The notes beneath the pieces were generated by a model that saw only the letters and a program-made list of their open reading frames with translations, was not told the origin of the DNA and did no database searches. A stretch of DNA of 64,000 bases from the NCBI RefSeq assembly GCF_963259705.1, contig NC_081844.1, positions 47,167,501-47,231,500 of the forward strand, in the 5' to 3' direction. Position numbers and translations under genes: made by a program. The DNA is from Myotis daubentonii (Eukaryota > Chordata > Mammalia > Chiroptera > Vespertilionidae). Positions 26,301 through 41,200 of this stretch are shown here, one piece after another; the first letter of the stretch is position 1, and each line of letters begins with the position of its first letter.

Positions 26301-29300
26301 TGACCCACACTGACCACCAGGGGCAGACACTCAAAGCAGGACTGCCCTCTGGTGGTCAGTGCACTCCCACAGGGGGAGCACCACTCAGCCAGAAGCTGGG
26401 TGCATTGCTGGTGAGCAAGCACAGCAGTGGTGGTGGGAGCCTCTCCTGCCTTCAAGGCAGCACTAAGGACTCCCCGGGCCTAAGCCGGCAGGCGGACATC
26501 CCCCGAGGGGTCCCAGACTGTGAGAGGAAGCAGGCTGGGCTAAGGGACCCCCCCCCCACCACCAAATGCACAAATGTCATGCACTGGGCCTCTAGTTATT
26601 ATATAATGCATTAGTCATGGTGACAGGAATAATGATTGAATGAATTTAATCAAAATAAGAAAGTCTGATGATTATTAAAATTCATGAAGGAAAAAACCCA
26701 AAGACTTCCCCAGTTATTCTTTTTCTATTAATCCTGCTTTTATGAACATACTAGGTGTGCCAGTTAATGAGAATTTTTTTCAATAGATGGAGTTACACAT
26801 ATGTTAATATATATGCAATTTGATATGTATGCTATTTTGTTGTATTGACAACAAGCTTCAACACTTCATATGTCAAATTTTCTGAAGGTGTTAACATCAT
26901 AGATATTTTTACACTTAAAAAATGTCGAATTTCGTGCCAAAAAAAAAGAGCATTTGTGGGAAGTTTTAATTCATTATTTTGAAGAAAAGTGCTGCTGAAT
27001 ACTTTGGGACACTTATGGTGAACATGCTCCATCTCAAGGTATTTGTAAATGCTGGTTTAAACGCTTTAAAAGTGATGATTTCGATGTGAAAGACAAAGAA
27101 CATCCAGGTCAACCGAAAAAGTTTGAAAACCAACAATTACACGCATTATTGGATGAAGATGGGTGTCAAACTCAAAAACAACTTACAGAAAGATTAAACG
27201 TTGCTCAGCAAACAATTTCGATCATTTACAGGCAATGGGAAAGATTTTAAAGGAAAGAAAATGGGTGCCACATCAACTGAACAAAAGACAAATGGAAAAC
27301 CAAAAAAGTCGTCAGTAAAATGTTGCTTCAACAGCACAAAAGAAAGTCTTTTTTTGCATCGAATTGTGACTGGCGATGAAAAGTGGATTTATTTTGAGAA
27401 TCCCGAATGCACAAAATCATGGGTTGATCCAGGTCAACCATCAATGTCGACTGCAAGGCCAAATCGCTTCAAAAAGAAGACAATGCTCTGCATTTGGTGG
27501 GAACAGGAAGGTGTGGTGTATTATGAGCTTCTAAAACCAGGTGAAACCATTAATACTGACCACTACCAACAACAAATAATCAATTTGAACCACGCTTTGA
27601 TTATGAAATGACCAGAATATTCCAGAAGACATGGCAAAGTAATTTTGCTTTATAATGATGTAACATCACACACTTCAAAAGCACTTAAAGACATGTTAAA
27701 AGATCTTGCCTAGGAAGTATTAACCCACCCGCTGTATTCACCAGACCTTGCTCCTTCATATTCCCACTTGTTCTGATCGATGGCACATGCACTTTCTGAG
27801 CAGCACTTCAAAACATATGATGAAGTGGAAAATTGGGTCTCTAAATGGTTTGCCTCAAAACAAGAAAAGTTGTATTGGGACGGTATCCACAAATTACCTG
27901 AAAGATGGGAAATGTGTAGCTAGCGATGGACATTACTTTGAATAAAGCACTTTTGATGTTTCTCTTGAAATTGTGTTTTCTTTGATTACAAAATCCATTA
28001 TTATTAACCGGTACACCTAGTATAAAGGTTGAAAGAGTAAAACATTTTTTAATTGTGGTAAATATGCTCACATAAAATTGACCATTTTGACCATTTTAAG
28101 TGTACAGTTCCATGGCAATAAGTACATCCACCTTGCTTGTAGCCATCACCACAATCCATCTCTAGAACTTTTCTATCTTCTTCAACTAAAACTCTGTACC
28201 CATTAAATAATAACTCACCACTCCCCCACCCCTGAACTCTCACAACCACCATTCTACTTTCTGTCTCTATGAATTTGACTACTCTAGGCACCTCAGATAG
28301 GTGGAATCATATCTTATTTGTCCTTTTGTGTCAAGCTTATTTCACATAGCACAGTGTCTTCAAGGTTCATTCAGATTGCAACATGTGTCAGAATTTCCTT
28401 CCCTTTTTAAGGCTAAGTAGTATTTCATTGTATGTATATACCACATTTTGTTTATCCCTTCTTCCATCAATAGACATTTGGGCTGCTTCCACCTTTTGTC
28501 TATTGTGAATGATGCTGCTGTGAACATGGGTGCACAAATATTTGAGTCTTTGCTTTCAGTTATTTCAGATATATACCCAGAAGTGGCTTTGCTTGGTCAT
28601 AAGGTAATTTCTATGTTTGATTTTTTTTTAAGAACATCCATACTGTTTTCCACAGCATCTTCATAGTTTGACATTTTCACCAGAAAAGCACAAGGTTTCA
28701 ATTCCTCCAAATCTTCACCAACTAGTTATTTTTTGGATTTTTGTTGGTGTTTGGATTGTTGTTTTTATAACCATTATCCTAATGGGTGTGAACTAGTATG
28801 TCATGGTTAAGAGTAAAGCTTTTTAAAATAGCCTTTCTCAAAATTCCATTTGTAGTTATTGAATGGAAACAACAACAACAAAAAGTCACATGAATAAACA
28901 ACTCCCTCTATTTTCCTTTCTGCCCCTTGCTTTCTATTCTAACCCAAGAGACTCCAGCAGATTCCTAGCTTATGGTATCAGAGTTTGGGGTTGAAGGCCA
29001 CCTAATCATTTTACAAGCAAAATGAAAGAAGCCACTGGAGACTCAAAGCCTTCACAGTAATCATGTTCGCCATGTTCTCTTCTCTCCTATCCCAACCCTG
29101 CTCTTTCTTAGCAAATTAGCCATAGTCAATATTCGACTCATGCTCATCAGCCTCCTCACTATCTTTCTCTCCAAACCCCCTATGACTGTTCAAAACGTGC
29201 TCAACCACATCTTCTTGGTTTAATGTTGCATGGATGTGGAAGGTGGTACAGACCCGGAGAGTAAATTTAAAAGTGTCCTCCATCTCTTCCCATGGTTGTT

Positions 29301-32300
29301 GTTGTGGTGGGTGTTTGTTTGTTTGTTTTTCATAAAACTGGAATATTGTTCCGCTACTAAAGATGTCACAGACGTTTAGTTTTTCGTAGATAATCCTCAC
29401 TTACCTGCTCTTCATTCATCCATTAATATTCACCAGCCCTTATAATGTGCAAGTTCCTCAGCTAGACTCCATGGGGAGCCAAGAAAGATAAGTCAGACCA
29501 GCTTTCTTCTAGCAGCCTGCACATCAGTGTTTCTGGTACAGCCTTGTACTACCGCTGGGGAGAGGTAGGCCTCTCGTTCTCCAGAAGTTTAGTCTTAGGT
29601 GGAGAAACAATCGCAGCATGCAGCCAACAAGAGAGAATGATAAAAGAGGTTACTTAATTAACCCCTAAACCTGTATCATTCAAACCAAAACTGCTGTGTA
29701 CAATGATTCAGTGAAAGGATGGACCACTCTGTGTCCAGAGCAGTGAAGAGTGGCTCTGAAGAGGGACTGGGCTCAACAGATGAACACGGACTGCATGGAT
29801 GGATCAAATGTCTGTACCTGGTGGATTTCCACTGGCTTTCAAGGGAGCCCCCCGAGGTATTCAGGGAAGTGTAGAAGCTATTCTTCACCTCTTCTTGTGC
29901 CCACCTGAGGCTCCAGGTTTGAAAGGGAGGGAAGGAAGTGGTTCTAATACGGGGCATCATCCCTTCCTGCCCCTAAGCAAAAGTCAAACTTGGTGGGGGA
30001 GGGGGAGGTTCCTGTCAGGAGAAATTTTACAGGATGTCGACTTAAGATCTGCCAGAGTGGAGAAAAGAGAGAAATCAGTGTGGTCCTTGTTATCAGTGGA
30101 AATGAAACTTGAACCAATACTTGTATATGAAGCATAGGCAGAGAGGAAAACGAAGAGGAAAGACATTGAAGTGGGAGGCATGGATGGAAACACTGTTATA
30201 ATAAACTAGAGGCCCAGTGCACAAAAATTTGTGCACTTGGGGTTGGGGGGATTCCTTAGCCCAGCCTGTGCCCTCTCGCAGTCTGGGACCCCTCGGGGGA
30301 TGTCCACCTGCTGTCTTAGGCCCGTTCCCTGGGGATAGGGCCTGTCAGACAGACATCCCTCTAGCTGGCAGTCAGACATCCCTCTAGCAGCCTGGGAGCC
30401 CTCAGGGGATATCCACTTGCCAGTGGGGAGCAGGCCTATGCTGCAGTCAGACATCCTTAGCGCTGCTGTGTAGGCGGGAGAGGGTCCCACCACCACCGCT
30501 GTGCCTGGCTTGTGGCTGAGCAGAGCTCCCCCTGTAGGAGTGCACTGACCACCAGGGGGCAGCTCCTGCATTGAGCGTCTGCCCCCTGATGGTCAGTGTG
30601 TGTCATAGTGACCAGTCATTCCCAGTCGTTCTGCTGTTAGGGTCAATTTGCATATCACTCTTTTATTATACAGGATAATATCTACTGAGTACTGTGACTT
30701 GCCAGTGCTGATGCCATGCATTGCCTCAAATTTTACAACAACCCTTAGGAGCAGGCACTAATATTATCTCCATTTCAGAGTTGAAGAAGTAGTGGCTCTC
30801 AGAAGTTAATTGCTTGCTTAAGGTCACACTATAAATAAGTAACGCTAAGAATCAAACTGCAGCAGACTCAGAGCAGGGTATTGATGCACTAAAGCAATTG
30901 AGCTAGAAATAAACATGGCAAGAGGAGATCAATGTAGAAGAGAGGGGGATTTACTCTGTAAAAGTGTGAGAGGTTGGGTAGGTATGGTGGGGTCAAACTC
31001 TTTAGCAAGACATGCCATGTCCTTTTAACCAGAACAGAGGCCCCTGTCTGCCTCCCAGGTGCATCTCTTAACTGTCTTCACAGCTCCATGGTGAGGCCAC
31101 ACTGAATTATCTGGCGATCCCTTCACTAGTCACTCTCTTCTTGCCTTTGCATAAGCAATCTCTTCTAACTAGAATAACTTCTACTCATTCTTTGCTTTGT
31201 GAATGACATGTCTTCGTCTAAGGTTCTTCTCAATCGTGCATCCTTTTGTAAAGCCTTCCTGTTTCCTCACTCTTTCATGCTCTGCAGCCCCAACCCCAGC
31301 AAAGCCAGGTGCCTTCTCCTCTGCATTGTCAGAGTAACATGCATGGTGCACTTCTCTCCTCTCCCCTACGTTGCTGTAATAACCTATTCACATGCTGCTT
31401 TCCCTTGAGATTCAAGGTCCTTCAAAGAAATAAATGGTATGCTTATCATAAAGCCATAGAGTAGGTGCTCAAAACAATTTGATGAATAAGTGAATAGATG
31501 AATGAAGACATGGCTGATTGGTTTATTGATTGATTGTGAGAGAATTAAAAACTAGACATAAAAACATAAATGATAAAGAACTTTTAGATCCAAAGCCAGG
31601 GAAATGGCTTGATGAGAAGAGTATATAAAAAAAAAACAAACTTAAGATGTATGATTACTTTTTTTTCATTTTCTTATTATAAAATATCAGGAATACCAAT
31701 TTTACTGTGGTCATTTCTCCTTTTTCAGGCATCTTAGTAACAACAGAATAACCTCCTTGAAGCCTGGTGTTTTTGAAGATCTCCACAAATTAGAATGGCT
31801 GTACGTTTAATTTATGTGGCATTTTATGGTATTGGTTTTTATGTTCTAAAACTGTATAAGTGAATTGATTTTTTTTTCCTTCTGGCTGGCAGGATAATTG
31901 ATGATAATCACCTCAGTCAAATTTCCCCACTAACATTTTATGGACTAAATTCTCTTATACTCTTGTAAGTACTAAAATTAAAGCAAATATTTTAATTAAA
32001 AGAAAATACATGTATGAAGATTACTGCTTCTCAGAAGGAAGGTGGGGTGGGGAGAGATTATGCATATATGCATAACCCATGGACACATACATGGCTGATG
32101 AAAGTCTGGGAGGCCGTGCAGAGTGGAGAGGGTCAATGGGGGCAAAAGGTAGACATATGTAATACTTTCAACAATAAAGATTATTTTTTAAAGAATGAGA
32201 AACAAAAATATTTGGGGGTAAAAGTAATCTTCCTATAGTTCCTATTCTGGTTTTTTTTGTTGTTGTTGTTATTAGTGTTTTGGTGTGTTTTTTTTTGGGG

Positions 32301-34196
32301 GGGGGGTATGCTTAAATGTTAAATATTTTGATTTATTTCTACTTTTTATTTTTATAATTTTCCATATTATCAACTGTGGCATTATTTCTCATTCTATATC
32401 TTATTTGAATAATAGGTTGAAAGTTTATGGAAAAGTATTTACTTTAGTGGTACTAACTTTCCAAATGCATAACAAAATATAAAAATGATTTTATATTTTT
32501 CAGTGAGTTTGTTCCATATAAACGATAAATCTACATCCTTTTTAAAAATAATTACTGCTTTAAGTTTAACAGCATTAAGTTTGGAATTGTGAAACCCTAA
32601 AAAAGGATTTACAACTAAAAGCCATTACTTAATTATAGTTTATAAGGCTATTTTGTAGTTTTAACAGGTTTTAAGATTTTCTGTCTTCTACAATTTGAGC
32701 CCATCCAAACTGAATACATCCTCACAGTGGTATTTTATTGAAATATTCTTAAGCATACCATTACTACCTTATGTTAATCTTGGTAAATAAAAATAACATT
32801 CATTTAAAAATCACCTCCTTTCTGGCCAGTGTGGCTCAGACCTATGTTGAGCGTTGACCTATGAACCAGAAGGTCACAATTCAATTCCTAGTCAGGGTAC
32901 ATGCTGGGTTGCAGGTTCAACCCCTAGTAAGGGGCTTGCAGGAGGCAGCTGAACAATAATTTTCTCTCATCATTAATGTTTCTATCTCTCCCTCTCCCTT
33001 ACTCTCTGAAGTCAATAAAAATATTTTAATTAAAAATAATATCACCTCCTTTTTATTGCCCACTGTTGAAAGGCACTGGCTTTTCTTTTAGTTACTAACA
33101 TTACTGCTTCCTCTATATGACAGATATTATTTATCTAATTTTACCACTAACAAGCAATGAAATATAAAACACAGGACAAAAATAAAGAAAACAACTAAAT
33201 TAATAGATTTCCATGGTTTCACCATGTTTGGCTTAAGTTAAATAAAATAACTAGAAAAAATGTGATTTTTTAAAATTTCTTTTCTTTTTCAGAGACCTGA
33301 TGAATAATGTCCTCACCCATTTGCCTGACAGACCTCTTTGTCAGCACATGCCAAGACTGACTTGGCTGTAAGTTGCTCTGTCTTTTCTTAAAGACGTCAA
33401 CTAACTTTTCTAGTTTTGCCTAGTTCGTTTGGGTATTAGGTTTTGTAAAATGGTAAATTGTTAATGTCATATCACGTTTCCTCAAATGACTTTAACATGA
33501 TTTTGTTATTAAACATCCCCATCATCAAACTAACTCCTCTAAACTCTCCCCAAAATAAAACATCTCAAAAACAACAACAAACAAAGAAAAACACTTGGAG
33601 GCAGAAAGAAGGCAGAAGGGATGGCATAGCATCTACATAACATCTCCCCCTTTTCCCTGTTGACCTATCCACCTATTAATATGTACAAAAAGACTAAATT
33701 TTCTAAATTCTGCATAGTGAAAATGTGATACTTAGAATTTAATTTTGAAGTCTAATCACAATAGAATATGTTCCATGAAATGTGTTACCGAATAGCTTTG
33801 CTTGTTGTAATAAGTATCACTCCACTATTCAGAACTCAATTACCCTGTAAATTTTCCTATTAAAATACAGGTAAAATGAAGAAATAAATAACCAAAATAA
33901 CAATTGAAATATTTGATCAATAAATGTCAAATACAGTACCATATGAAAACTCCCTCTGTTTCTTATTATGTAGGAAATTCCCAAATTTTTCTTTAATTCT
34001 AAGCCCAAAGTAGATTTAAAATGCCAAATTAAAAGTAAGGGGGAAGCCCTGGCTGGTTTTGCTCAATGGTTAGCGTGTCAGCCTTCAGATTAAGGGTCCT
34101 GGGTTTGATTCCAGTCAAGGGCACCCCTGGGTTGTGGGCTCCATCCTCAGTAGGGGGCATGCAGGAAGCAACAGATCAATGATTCTCTCTCATCAT

Positions 34197-34255
<59 letters not shown>

Positions 34256-35216
34256 TCCTCTCTGAAATCAATAAAAAATATATCTTTTTTTAAAAAAACA
34301 TAAGGGGGAAGAAGCCCTGGCTGGTTTTGCTCAGTTGCTAGAGTGTCGACCTACAGACCAAAAGGTCAGAGGTTCGAGTCAAGGGCATGTACATGGGTTG
34401 CAGGTTTGATTCCAGGGCCCAGTAGGGACTCTCAGGAGGCAACCAGTCAAAGTATCTCTCTCACATCAATGTTTCTCTCTCTCTCCTCCCCCTGCTTCTC
34501 TTCCACACTCTCTCTAAAGATAAATGGAAAAAGAGATCCATGGTTGAGGATTTAAAAAAAAAAAAAAAGTAAGGGGAAAGTTAGAGTAAGAAACTATTTT
34601 TGTAAGAAGTGACAACTATCAACCTGATAATTAAGCAGGAGGGAGAGGTACTATAAAAAGCAGACATAGTAATTCAAAACATACTATAGTTTGGAACTAT
34701 TTAGGGGAAGGCAAATATCTCAGAAATCATGACTTGGTCCAGAGGGCATCTTGGTGTAGTCATTATGGAAAGGGCAAATTAAGTTTAATATCCTGTGTTG
34801 TAATTAAATTTTGGTTCAGATAAATACATTAATGGTTAATCATGCTCAGTAATCCAAACTTAGTCATAAGTAAATTAGCAATGAAGGAATCATGCATTGA
34901 GACCAGAAGCAAATATGGGAGATACTAAGCTTTCCCTTTGCGTTAAAAATGATAGCTATATATCACTTCAGATAAAAATAAAAATTATTAAGATTTATTA
35001 CTAAAAAGTGGACTTTTAAAATTTTTAAGTTTTAGCTATCCAAACAACTCATTCCATGTACATTCCTGATAGTGACTGTTACCCCTGTTTTAATGCTAGT
35101 AATAATTTTTACTTTATAAGTATTTATGTCTTTTCAAATAATTGTAATATCTTTACCCTGCCCATGAACTTTGATTTAGCAAGTATAAACTAGAAAATCT
35201 GATAAATGTGTTGGCC

Positions 35217-35259
<43 letters not shown>

Positions 35260-38200
35260 GTTTAACTCTGATTTAGTGAAAAAATACACATAAAATAAAA
35301 AGACATATGATAGCCCAGGATAATATGCTTCCAAAATATATGACAGACAACAGATTAAAACTTTTAATATGGCTCTTTCAAAGCAATTTTTAAAACTGTA
35401 AACATTATAGTAAAGGTAGGGAAATTTTAAAAGGAAGCAACATAGGTAATAAATAAGCATATGGACAGATGGGCAAAAGCTGAAGGAAGGTGAACTAAAT
35501 ATCAAGAGAGTGAGGTAAACTTTTAATTTGAGATAAGACTGAGCAAGATTATATATGGGTTGAAGGAGCTAATATATATAATTTGAATATATAGAAAACA
35601 GGGAGGCTATATTACGGAGCAAGGTACTGGAAGACGTGGAAAAGGATGGAAATGTGATACACATAGAGCAATGAAATGAAGGAACTAACCTTACTACAAT
35701 CAACATGGCTCAATTTCAAGAACATAATATGAATTACAAATAAACTATACAGGTTGGGCATACAAGGATATGGAGAACTATTAACATACTTAATCAGTTA
35801 ACTCTAATTGATGTATATCAAACTGCAGTGTCCCTTCTCAATAACAAAACTGGTTTATTTGGGACAGCAATGTACCCAGCTAAAACACTACCTTCCAAAA
35901 CTTCCCTACATCTAGAGCTATCCACATGACTAACCTCTAACTAATGAGGCTGAAGAAGTATAGTGTGGCACTTCTGGGAAATCTCCTTGAAGAGAAAAAG
36001 GCAAACCTTTCTTTTCCTTCCTTACCTAGAACAAATGGATATTATGGCCAAGCATTATCTTGGACCATGAAGGCTAGGACATGTGAACAGTGAATGTGAA
36101 AGATCTGGGTTTTTAACAACTTTGTAAAACTGCCATACTAGCTCTGGGCTGCCTAATTCTACATTATTTTTTTCTTAAAAAGAATTCATTATGTATTTAT
36201 GCTGTTATAGTTGGGTCTCTGTTATATGTATCTGCACCTAATCCTAATAGATATAAAACTGCAAACAAAGAATGCCCAAAGAGCATTCACCGAAATTGAC
36301 CATGTATTTTAGGACATACACAAACCAAACTCGAGAAAACATATGGAGGGATTGGCCTAAAGCAGGAGAAGGGCTATCTCTTCCTCTGAGACTAGAAAGA
36401 GACCAGGTGCACTTACAGGTAAGTCTGTAGATGTTGGGCAGAAAGTCAAAGGCTTTTCCCTCCTTGATCACCTCAATATTTTCTGTGAAATAGGAGTCAG
36501 AAATGTTTAAAAGGTTGAGAGGAAGTAGAGGACAAGGAGGTTTGCATGATTAGAATGTCACTAGGGCAGTGGTCGCCAAACTGCGGCCCCTTGAGTGTGG
36601 CTCTTCCACAAAATACCACGTGCGGGCACACACATACAGTGCGATTGAAACTTCGTGGCCACACTCAAGGGGCCAAAGAGCCACATGTGGCTCGCGAGCC
36701 GCAGATTGCTGACCACTGCACTAGGGGATAAGAGAGAAAGTTGAGCCGGAACCGGTTTGGCTCAGTGGATAGAGCGTCGGCCTGCGGACTGAAAGGTCCC
36801 AGGTTCGATGCCAGTCAAGGGCATGTACCTGGGTTGCGGACACATTCCCAGTAGGGGATGTGCAGGAGGCAGCTGATCGATGTTTCTCTCTCATCGATGT
36901 TTCTAACTCTCTATCTCTCTCCCTTCCTCTCTGTAAAAAATCAATAAAATATATTTAAAAAAAAAAGAGAAAGTTGAGAAGGAATAGCCAAGATTGTTGG
37001 TGTTTTTGTTTTGTTATTGTTGTTCTACAGATTAAAGAACCAAATTTTTATTTTTGACAAGTTCTGCCTTGGATAAAGAGAAAAATGAAATGATTAGATT
37101 CAGAGGCTCATCAAGTTGGAAAAGTGGTCTAAACAAACAAACCAAGAACAACAACAACAACAAAAACACACCCTTTTCAACTCCCTAAAAGCTAGGAGCT
37201 GGACAAGAAGCAGGTTTGGATGCTTCAGCTAATATGTTTGCTGCAAACCAGATCCCTGCATATCAAGGACCAAAACCTCTAATTGTAGGAAGAAAGCCAA
37301 AGCCAACTTACAACTCAAGGTTAAAACAAATTTAAAATTAAATAAAACTAACAATGTAATCAAAAGTCCCTAATTTGAAGTTTCATTAGTAGCTAATATC
37401 ACCTAAGGATATTTTCTGAGGCTTAAGAGAGCATCACCGCCTGGTGGTAGATTCATGGAACAGCAATAAATATTACGAAAGGCCAAAGCTTTGGCCAAAC
37501 CTAATGACCTTAAGTGCTTAGTTTCCAATTTAAGAACATAATAGGAATTTTTCTTTAAAAGAATGTTCTAGAGCAGTGGCTCTCAAACTTCTGGCCCTTT
37601 AAATACAGTTCCTCATGTTGTGACCCAACCATAAAATTATTTTCGTTGCTACTTCATAACTGTAATGTTGCTTCTGTTATGAATCGTAATGTAAATATCT
37701 GATATGCAGGATGGTCTTAGGCGACCCCTGTGAAAGGGTCGTTCAACCGCCAAAGGGGTCACGACCCACAGGTTGAGAACCGCTGTTCTAGAGTATTGTA
37801 TTCCATGTAGTACAAAAATCCCTTCTACAAAATTCTTGAGTTATGGTACTACCTCTGTAAAATATCTATAGTGAGACAAGCTGCTTCTCTGAACACCATA
37901 GATGGCGAGCTTAAACTTAAAATGTTTTGTGTCTTTCAACCAGTAAATCTAATTTTGCAACCTGATACAACATAAGAAAACCCTATATCTTCGACAGCCT
38001 TACTTCAAATATATCTCTTGTTTTACTCTTCTCTATTATAAACACACCCTTTTCACCCTAGCTGGTTTGGCTCAGTGGATAGAGCGTCGGCTGAAGGGTC
38101 CTGGGTTCGATTCTGGTCAAGAGTACATGCCTGGGTTGCAGGCTCTATCCCCAGTAGGGGGCGTGCAGGAGGCAGCTGATCAATGATTCTCTCTCATCAT

Positions 38201-41200
38201 TGATGTTTCTATCTCTCCCTCCCCATTCCTCTCTGAAATAAACAAAAAAATATACTTTAAAAAATAATAAAAAATAAATAAATACGCCCTTTTTTCCAAA
38301 TGACTTGATTCTAGATCCCTTACATCCAGATCTGCCAGAGATACTTTGATTTGTCAATATCTATTTTTTATTGCAGTGCCCAAAATAAAACTAACTCTCC
38401 CAGATGTAGCCTAGCCAGCAGAATATCGCACTTCTATTATTGCTACTCATGTTTCCCTTACAGATTTTAGTAGCTGTGTCACACTGTAGCTCATATATTT
38501 GAGTCATGATTATCCCTATAGGTCTATGTTATAGGGTGATCAGTAAACTCAGTGTTGGTACTGAGATTTAAGAATCAGCATTTACTTTTGAAAGTATATC
38601 CCTACCCTCAGCTAATTCTGAGGGTCTGCAAACATTCACCATAAACCAAACAATAAAAGAATACTTTCATGATAAATACAAGAGAATAATAAAGCATAAA
38701 CAGTCTGACAAATTCAGCTGCTTAGACCAGGCTCCTGACAGTGACTAAGTCACGTAGCAGGAGAGTTCAAGTAGGGTCAATAGGGTGTCGCAAGAAAATA
38801 TATACACATACTTTGAATAATTATAAAGGCAGTGTTTATTAAAATGCGTTTCATCTTCAATATTGAGCTATCAGCTGTTAAAGTGTGAATGCGTTTCTTT
38901 GGGACACCCTCTGTATGTAATCCCTAAACTGGGAGTGGACAGCCAAGAATAGCCTGTGCGGATTCCTCTGTAAAAACCTGTGTGGCAATATAATAAAGCA
39001 ATGAGGTTATTTATAGTGGGAAAGGCTAGTGAAAAATTTTTTCTGAGGAGTATTTAGGCAAGGGAGGTAGAAGCTAAGTATTGTTTTGGCAGTAGTGGCT
39101 TCTGCAGGCTGCAGCAAAATAGGGTCACACCACTTAGAGAAATGCCATTGGTAACTGTAGACAGATGCTTAATACAGTCCACTATGAAATCTCTGTTAAT
39201 AGTGAGTGTCTACCATAACAAAGATTTTCAATTTGACTTCTCATTCTTTTCACATTTCTCAGAATAACATGTGCCCATATGGACACGTGATATAGATATG
39301 GTGATTCAAACAATTTTTACAATTAACTGCGAAAAAAGAAACATTAAATATATGTAAATATTATTTCAGCTATTATGTAAGTGGCTACCTGTAAGAATCT
39401 ATATAAAATAAACAGCATGTGAAATGATTTTATTAGAAAGCAAATAATTCTCAACCAATTTATTTCTGTCTATGATTAAAATTTAGCTTTATCATCTTTT
39501 ATGTTTCAGGGATGTTGAAGGCAACCATATCCATAATTTAAAAAATATGACTTTTACCTCCTGCAGTGGTTTAACTGCTTTGTAAGTAATGTTTTATCCT
39601 TTTCAAATAATGTTATATCTCTTTACAAAGAAAATGATTTATGTGAACAGTAGCTAGCATAAACATGCATAGTAATTTACGGCAAATGTTCACTATCAGC
39701 TTGAAGTTTTTTGAAACTGAAGCACATTGGCAAAATTGCTGAAGTTCAAATTAAGGGTAACCACAGAGTGTCAATAGACATAAATCATTACAATGTCACT
39801 GTATTATCTGAGGCCTGTTTTTCCCAATCTGAAATAAAACCCATTTTAGTGGAAAGAAATTCTTAGAGACCACATAGAATCTGTCCCTGGGCCTCAGTAT
39901 GAGAAACACTATAAGCAAAAGTCTTACTCTATAAGAATATTTGCTCTTTATAAATTATTACTGCAAAAATAGTGAGAGGGGATTAATTATAATAAAAAAT
40001 GTTTTAGCAATACTGCAGAATGTTCACGCCCTAACTATATAATTGTAGACACCGGGATAAAGCTTAGAATGTTCCTGAGTATCATTTACCCTTATGCCTC
40101 TCTGGCCTATTTTAAATTCACACTGCCTCTTCCATGAAAGTGAAGGATTCTGGGGCTTCCTTTAATATAAAAATACAGCGGCCTAATTCACAGTTGATTT
40201 TTCCAGGAGAATGTTTTTCAAACTGTGAGTTGCAACTCACAAGTGAGTGGTGAAAGTAATGTAGTATGTCCTGACCATAATTAAAAAAAAATGAATTGAA
40301 TTGAATAAAAATATCAGAGTGTAATTTCCATAATTAAATGTATTGTTTCAAGCATCTTGGATTGTGTAGTTGTATTTTATGTCCCAAAGTAAAATGCATT
40401 TCTTTTACTGTCGGTTACCATAGAAAATTTTGAAAACCATCATGTTAGAATATGCAGGGCTCCTGTGTATTGGCAATGCAATAGCTACCACTAAAACAAC
40501 AATAACTTTTCTCCAATTATGCCTCCCATTGTAATGGAATCAGGCCACTGAAATATTTGAACTCTTCTGCAGTGAGTTCAGCAGTCCTCAGATGCAGGAT
40601 GCTCTATATTAATCATGCAAAATAGTTCATATGGATGTTCACATTAATTGGCTAAAAGAAACCAAATTGCACCCAGCCAGGTGTGGCTAGCAGTTGAACA
40701 ACGACCCAGGAACCAAGAGGTCACTGGTTCGATTCTTAGTCAGGGTAGATGCCCAGGTTGTGAGCTTGATCCCCAGTGTGGGGTATACAGGAGGCAGCCA
40801 GTCAATTATGCTCTCTCATCATTGATGTTTCTATCTCTCTCTTCCTCCCCCTTCCTCTCTGAAATCAGTAAAAATATGTTTTTTAAAAGAAACCAAACTG
40901 TACCTAAAGAATATGTATCAAATATATATCCAAAAAATTTAGAACTTCTTTTTTGTTCTACTTGTGTTTGCTTTTTAAACCTGTGCATGATGTTAATTAT
41001 GTTTTCTCTTGGTACAGAGATATTAGGAGGTGGTGGTACTGGTTTGGAGTAGTTGGAGGAAATAAATACTTAAGGATGAGACGAGGCCAATATCCAAGCA
41101 TGTCACACAACGTTTAAAGAATTGGGAATCCTTTGACTTTTCTATGAGTTAGTCCTTTATGCCAGCTCGTCCACATGAGATCCTGCAGAAGTGAATTGTC

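Noticed and set aside
27201..27611. A 136-residue frame as a domesticated transposase gene
   Set aside because: It lies inside a full mariner with intact ends, is broken by stops on both sides, and the third catalytic Asp is changed. Nothing suggests selection on the protein.
29116..30137. Several frames of 94-112 codons as small genes
   Set aside because: No domain, no splice or start context, overlapping on both strands; chance frames in intron.
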